NCBI GenBank assembly: GCA_030688205.1
Contig: JAUYIQ010000042.1
Location: 1-6,781, forward strand
Direction of reading: 5' to 3'
Length of the DNA: 6,781 nt
Origin: Candidatus Curtissbacteria bacterium
Lineage (GTDB): Bacteria; Patescibacteriota; Microgenomatia; Curtissbacterales; GWA2-41-24
Below the pieces are notes generated by a model that was not told where the DNA came from, made no database searches, and saw nothing but the letters and a program-made list of their open reading frames with translations. The position numbers and the translations under genes were made by a program. This document shows positions 4,945-6,781 of this stretch, one piece after another; the stretch's first letter is position 1, and the number at the start of each line of letters is the position of its first letter.

Positions 4945-5607
4945 TTAGCCCCTTCTCTCCAAAACAACAATCTGTCTTTCTTCAGGCATTTTATCCCGAG
5001 TTATAACCAGCTTTGGAACAGGAGCCACTTGCTCTCCGATTTCTTTAAGGAAAGCAGTAACCGGCGCCAGTTTGGCAAAACTCTCGGGTTTCATCCCCTC
5101 TTCTTGATAATGCATCGGAATGGTAACTTTTGGCTCAATTTGAGACGCAACCTCAGAAGCCAGTTTTGGATCCAGAGTGTAATTCCCACCAACCGGCAGG
5201 AACAAAATATCAACGCCATTCAGCTCTTCCAAAGTCGAAGATGAAAGTTTATGCCCCAAATCCCCCAAATGGCAAAGTCTTAAACCCTCAACTTCATAAG
5301 TGTAGATGGTATTTTTCCCTCGTTCCTGGCCGTTAGAATTATCATGAAAGGCTGGAACACCAAAAATAGAAACATCTTTAATTTCATACTCCCCGGGGCC
5401 TTCTATCACAAAAGGATTGCCTTCAATTTGAGAAAGACCGCCTTTATGATCTTGATGTTCATGAGAAATAGTGACGATATCGGCTTCTGTTTTAGGATAC
5501 GAAAAACCAACCGATTCCTTATCAAACGGATCAGTAATAATAGTTACATTTTTGCCGCGAATTTTAAAAGATGAATGTCCGATGAAATTTATTTCCACAG
5601 AGTTCAT
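4945..5607 (-). CDS. UlaG-like metallo-beta-lactamase-fold hydrolase
   Basis: The 220-aa cytoplasmic protein belongs to the MBL superfamily, in the UlaG/lactamase_B_3-like group of predicted metal-dependent hydrolases; its substrate is unknown. Metal-site motifs are FIGHSSF (8-14), TDPF (25-28), the signature H-x-H-x-D-H in SHEHQDHKGG (48-57; His49, His51, Asp53, His54), AFHD (86-89), HLGDLGH (113-119, with Asp116) and PMHYQ (164-168, with His166). It is probably active. The ATG at 5607 has no SD and sits directly after a possible -10 (GATAAT, 5613-5608). A GTG three codons later (5598) would give MEINFIGHSSF, closer to the usual family start and compatible with a near-leaderless mRNA. The gene is divergent from the Ig-like protein gene and co-directional with dnaB, 103 nt downstream. 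Confidence 0.9.
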   Translation of the reverse strand: MNSVEINFIGHSSFKIRGKNVTIITDPFDKESVGFSYPKTEADIVTISHEHQDHKGGLSQIEGNPFVIEGPGEYEIKDVSIFGVPAFHDNSNGQERGKNTIYTYEVEGLRLCHLGDLGHKLSSSTLEELNGVDILFLPVGGNYTLDPKLASEVASQIEPKVTIPMHYQEEGMKPESFAKLAPVTAFLKEIGEQVAPVPKLVITRDKMPEERQIVVLERRG

Positions 5608-5635
5608 ATTATCATAGAAGAATTAGTATTGACAA
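5608..5635 (-). promoter_or_regulatory. Possible promoter of the MBL gene, sharing its -35 region
   Basis: On the minus strand, TTGTCA (5635-5630) is followed 16 nt later by GATAAT (5613-5608), which touches the annotated ATG. A start about 7 nt downstream would leave only the GTG at 5598 as a near-leaderless start. The -35 overlaps the TTGACA of the + strand promoter by five bases. The promoter is moderately convincing. Confidence 0.45.
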
Positions 5636-5657
5636 GGTTGCCTTTAAGGTATATATT
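5629..5657 (+). promoter_or_regulatory. Promoter of the Ig-like protein operon
   Basis: A consensus TTGACA (5629-5634), 17-nt spacer and TATATT (5652-5657). The predicted start is around 5663-5665, so the 5' leader before the ATG at 5669 would be only about 4-6 nt. No SD fits in it, which points to a leaderless or near-leaderless mRNA. Confidence 0.85.
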
Positions 5658-5668
5658 GACCCAGATCG

Positions 5669-6097
5669 ATGAGAAAAGAAGTGATAATCGCAATCATTTT
5701 GGGCTTCGCTCTGGGCCTTGTTATCACTTTCGGTGTCTGGACAGCCAATAAAGCCCTGAAAGATAAAGATTCACAGAGTACAGCTGAGGAAGTAAGCCCG
5801 ATTTCACAAACCACTCCAACTATTTCCCCCGCCGTTTTCTCTCTAAGTATTTTATCTCCTGAAGATCAAAGCGTGCAGGATAAAAATAAAATTACCCTCA
5901 CCGGAACAACGGAGCCCGGCAGTCAGGTAATAATTATCTCACAGCTCGAGGAAGATATTGTTGAGACCGACGCAAGTGGAAAGTTTAGTTCTAATCTGAC
6001 ACTGGACACCGGCACTAACCAAATAACAGTCACTGCCGTTAACCAAGACGGAGACGAAGCGACCAAAAATATTGATGTTGTTTATTTAGCCCAATGA
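5669..6097 (+). CDS. Membrane-anchored protein with Ig-like domain
   Basis: The 142-aa protein has a short basic N-terminus (MRKE), one hydrophobic segment (about 5-24), a Ser/Thr/Pro-rich linker (about 36-56) and a beta-rich domain (about 58-140). That domain carries LSILSPEDQSV, ITLTGTTEPGSQVIII, a DASGKFSSNLTLDTGTNQIT stretch (101-120) and VTAVNQDGD, the pattern of bacterial Ig-like domains of the glucodextranase-B/Big type, which are placed outside the membrane. The hydrophobic segment has no clear cleavage site, so an N-in anchor is more likely than a cleaved signal. It is probably structural or adhesive; no catalytic residues are seen. The ATG lies 11 nt after the -10 of a canonical promoter and has no SD. 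Its stop overlaps the next start (ATGA, 6094-6097), so the two are co-expressed. Confidence 0.85.
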   Translation: MRKEVIIAIILGFALGLVITFGVWTANKALKDKDSQSTAEEVSPISQTTPTISPAVFSLSILSPEDQSVQDKNKITLTGTTEPGSQVIIISQLEEDIVETDASGKFSSNLTLDTGTNQITVTAVNQDGDEATKNIDVVYLAQ

Positions 6098-6781
6098 AAA
6101 AGATATTTTTATTTCTATTATTTTTCTTAATTGTAGCCGTTCCAGTTCAGGCTCAGTCAACGGATAATGCAGCATCCCCTGCTCCCACCAATCCAGTTAC
6201 TCCAGCCGAAAGACTTAAGGAAATACGGGATAAAGTTGAGGCGCGCATCCAGGAAGTTAAAACACAGAGCACAAGACGCGGTTTTTGGGGAACTCTTAAA
6301 CAAATCGCCAATTCAACTTTGGTTATAGACACCGACAGGGGCGAGGTAAGAGTAAAAACAGATGACCTGACCAAAATAACCCTAAATAAAAAAGATATTA
6401 AATCTTCAGATTTAGGAATAGGAAATTTCTTAATTGTTGTCGGCGATACTGATCAAACTGACACCATAACCGCCACCAAAATTCTTTCCTACTCCAAACC
6501 GCCGAAAGCATTGCCTTTGCGTCAAGCAATCTTCGGCGATATCAGTCAAATTATGGCTCAGGATAAAATTATTGTTGTTGACCACCCGAAAAAAGGACTA
6601 AATTTGGAAATTAAAATCTCGGATAAAACTATTATCACCAAAAAGTCAGGAGACAGCGTCAAGAAAGTAAAATTTGAAGACCTGAAAGTCGGAGACCGAG
6701 TGGTTATTGTGGGGGTCAAAAACGGGACAGATACACTTTTTACGGCCAAAATAATGCATGTAATTCCAAAAGCTGGACAAA
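6094..6781 (+). CDS. Secreted protein with tandem DUF5666-like domains (partial, 3' end outside window)
   Basis: The open frame runs from the ATG at 6094 to the window edge (229 complete codons, no stop). It starts with a clear signal peptide: MKK, a hydrophobic core IFLFLLFFLIVAVPV, and probable cleavage after VQA (about residue 20). A Pro/Ala/Thr-rich stretch (about 22-38) and a charged, probably helical segment AERLKEIRDKVEARIQEVK (38-56) follow. Two similar beta-rich repeats come next: GFWGTLKQIANSTLVIDT...IGNFLIVVGD...TATKIL (about 63-132) and IFGDISQIMAQDKIIVVD...VGDRVVIVG...TAKIMHV (about 146-224). The layout matches DUF5666-type OB-like repeats (G-x-I, strand, 'GD-x-V-x-V-x-G', 'A-x-x-I'). 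The function is unknown; it is exported. It has no SD of its own, and the ATGA overlap with the preceding Ig-like gene suggests coupled translation. Confidence 0.85.
   Translation, partial: MKKIFLFLLFFLIVAVPVQAQSTDNAASPAPTNPVTPAERLKEIRDKVEARIQEVKTQSTRRGFWGTLKQIANSTLVIDTDRGEVRVKTDDLTKITLNKKDIKSSDLGIGNFLIVVGDTDQTDTITATKILSYSKPPKALPLRQAIFGDISQIMAQDKIIVVDHPKKGLNLEIKISDKTIITKKSGDSVKKVKFEDLKVGDRVVIVGVKNGTDTLFTAKIMHVIPKAGQ

Noticed and set aside
5029..5574. Three + strand open frames (71, 68 and 76 aa) inside the MBL gene
   Set aside because: All are antisense to conserved MBL metal-site motifs and overlap each other; no start signals.
3528..6097. UGA-recoded genetic code (code 25) of some CPR lineages
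   Set aside because: dnaB and the Ig-like gene end naturally at TGA at family-typical lengths, and both overlap the next start as ATGA.
6153..6749. Two minus-strand open frames at the right end
   Set aside because: They are antisense to the secreted DUF5666-like gene, whose signal peptide and repeats are clear.

Overview
The window looks like a piece of a small-genome bacterium of the Patescibacteria/CPR type, most likely Microgenomates-like. This is an inference from the gene types, not a database result. Compact genes overlap by ATGA, several starts have no Shine-Dalgarno (SD) sequence, and the right end carries an Ig-like membrane-anchored protein, a tandem DUF5666-like secreted protein and an UlaG-like metallo-hydrolase. 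TGA is used as a stop (3528-3530 and 6095-6097), so the standard bacterial code applies, not the UGA=Gly code of some CPR lineages.

Left half (1-3107, all + strand): three transcription units carry enzymes for the last two steps of UMP synthesis. Unit 1 is a type II OMP decarboxylase (pyrF, 48-896) followed 2 nt later by an orotate phosphoribosyltransferase (pyrE, 899-1537), ending at a strong terminator. Unit 2 is a second, non-homologous-subgroup OMP decarboxylase of type I (1796-2581), with its own promoter and terminator. Unit 3 is a divergent PyrE-like gene cut off before its PRPP-binding motif (2754-3107). It runs into the tail of a convergent gene and is probably a pseudogene.

The most interesting signal is a small leader element at the 5' end of all three pyr units. 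It consists of GG, a short hairpin, then UACUUU(U)AA. It is identical over 24 nt in units 1 and 2. In unit 3 the stem sequence has changed but the pairing is kept. In units 2 and 3 it starts 6-7 nt after the -10 box, so the hairpin should form the very 5' end of the mRNA. The two visible promoters are also similar to each other (same TTGCATTTT -35 region, 17-nt spacing). This looks like a shared pyrimidine-gene promoter/leader cassette and could be a cis-regulatory RNA or a start-site-dependent control region.

Right half (3034-6781): on the - strand an UlaG-like MBL-fold protein (4945-5607) is followed by the replicative helicase DnaB (3528-4841) and, overlapping by ATGA, a 165-aa protein with a possible MerR-like helix-turn-helix (3034-3531). 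Between the MBL gene and dnaB lies an inverted repeat built from 7-nt units, which reaches to within 3 nt of the dnaB start codon. On the + strand, from a canonical promoter whose -35 box overlaps a possible opposing one, an Ig-like membrane-anchored protein (5669-6097) overlaps by ATGA a secreted protein (6094 to beyond the window end).

The two halves differ in style. The pyr units have clear SD sequences and intrinsic terminators, while most right-half genes have neither. Together with the broken pyrE-like gene at the boundary (about 3015-3033), this suggests a rearrangement or transfer junction, or an assembly chimera.
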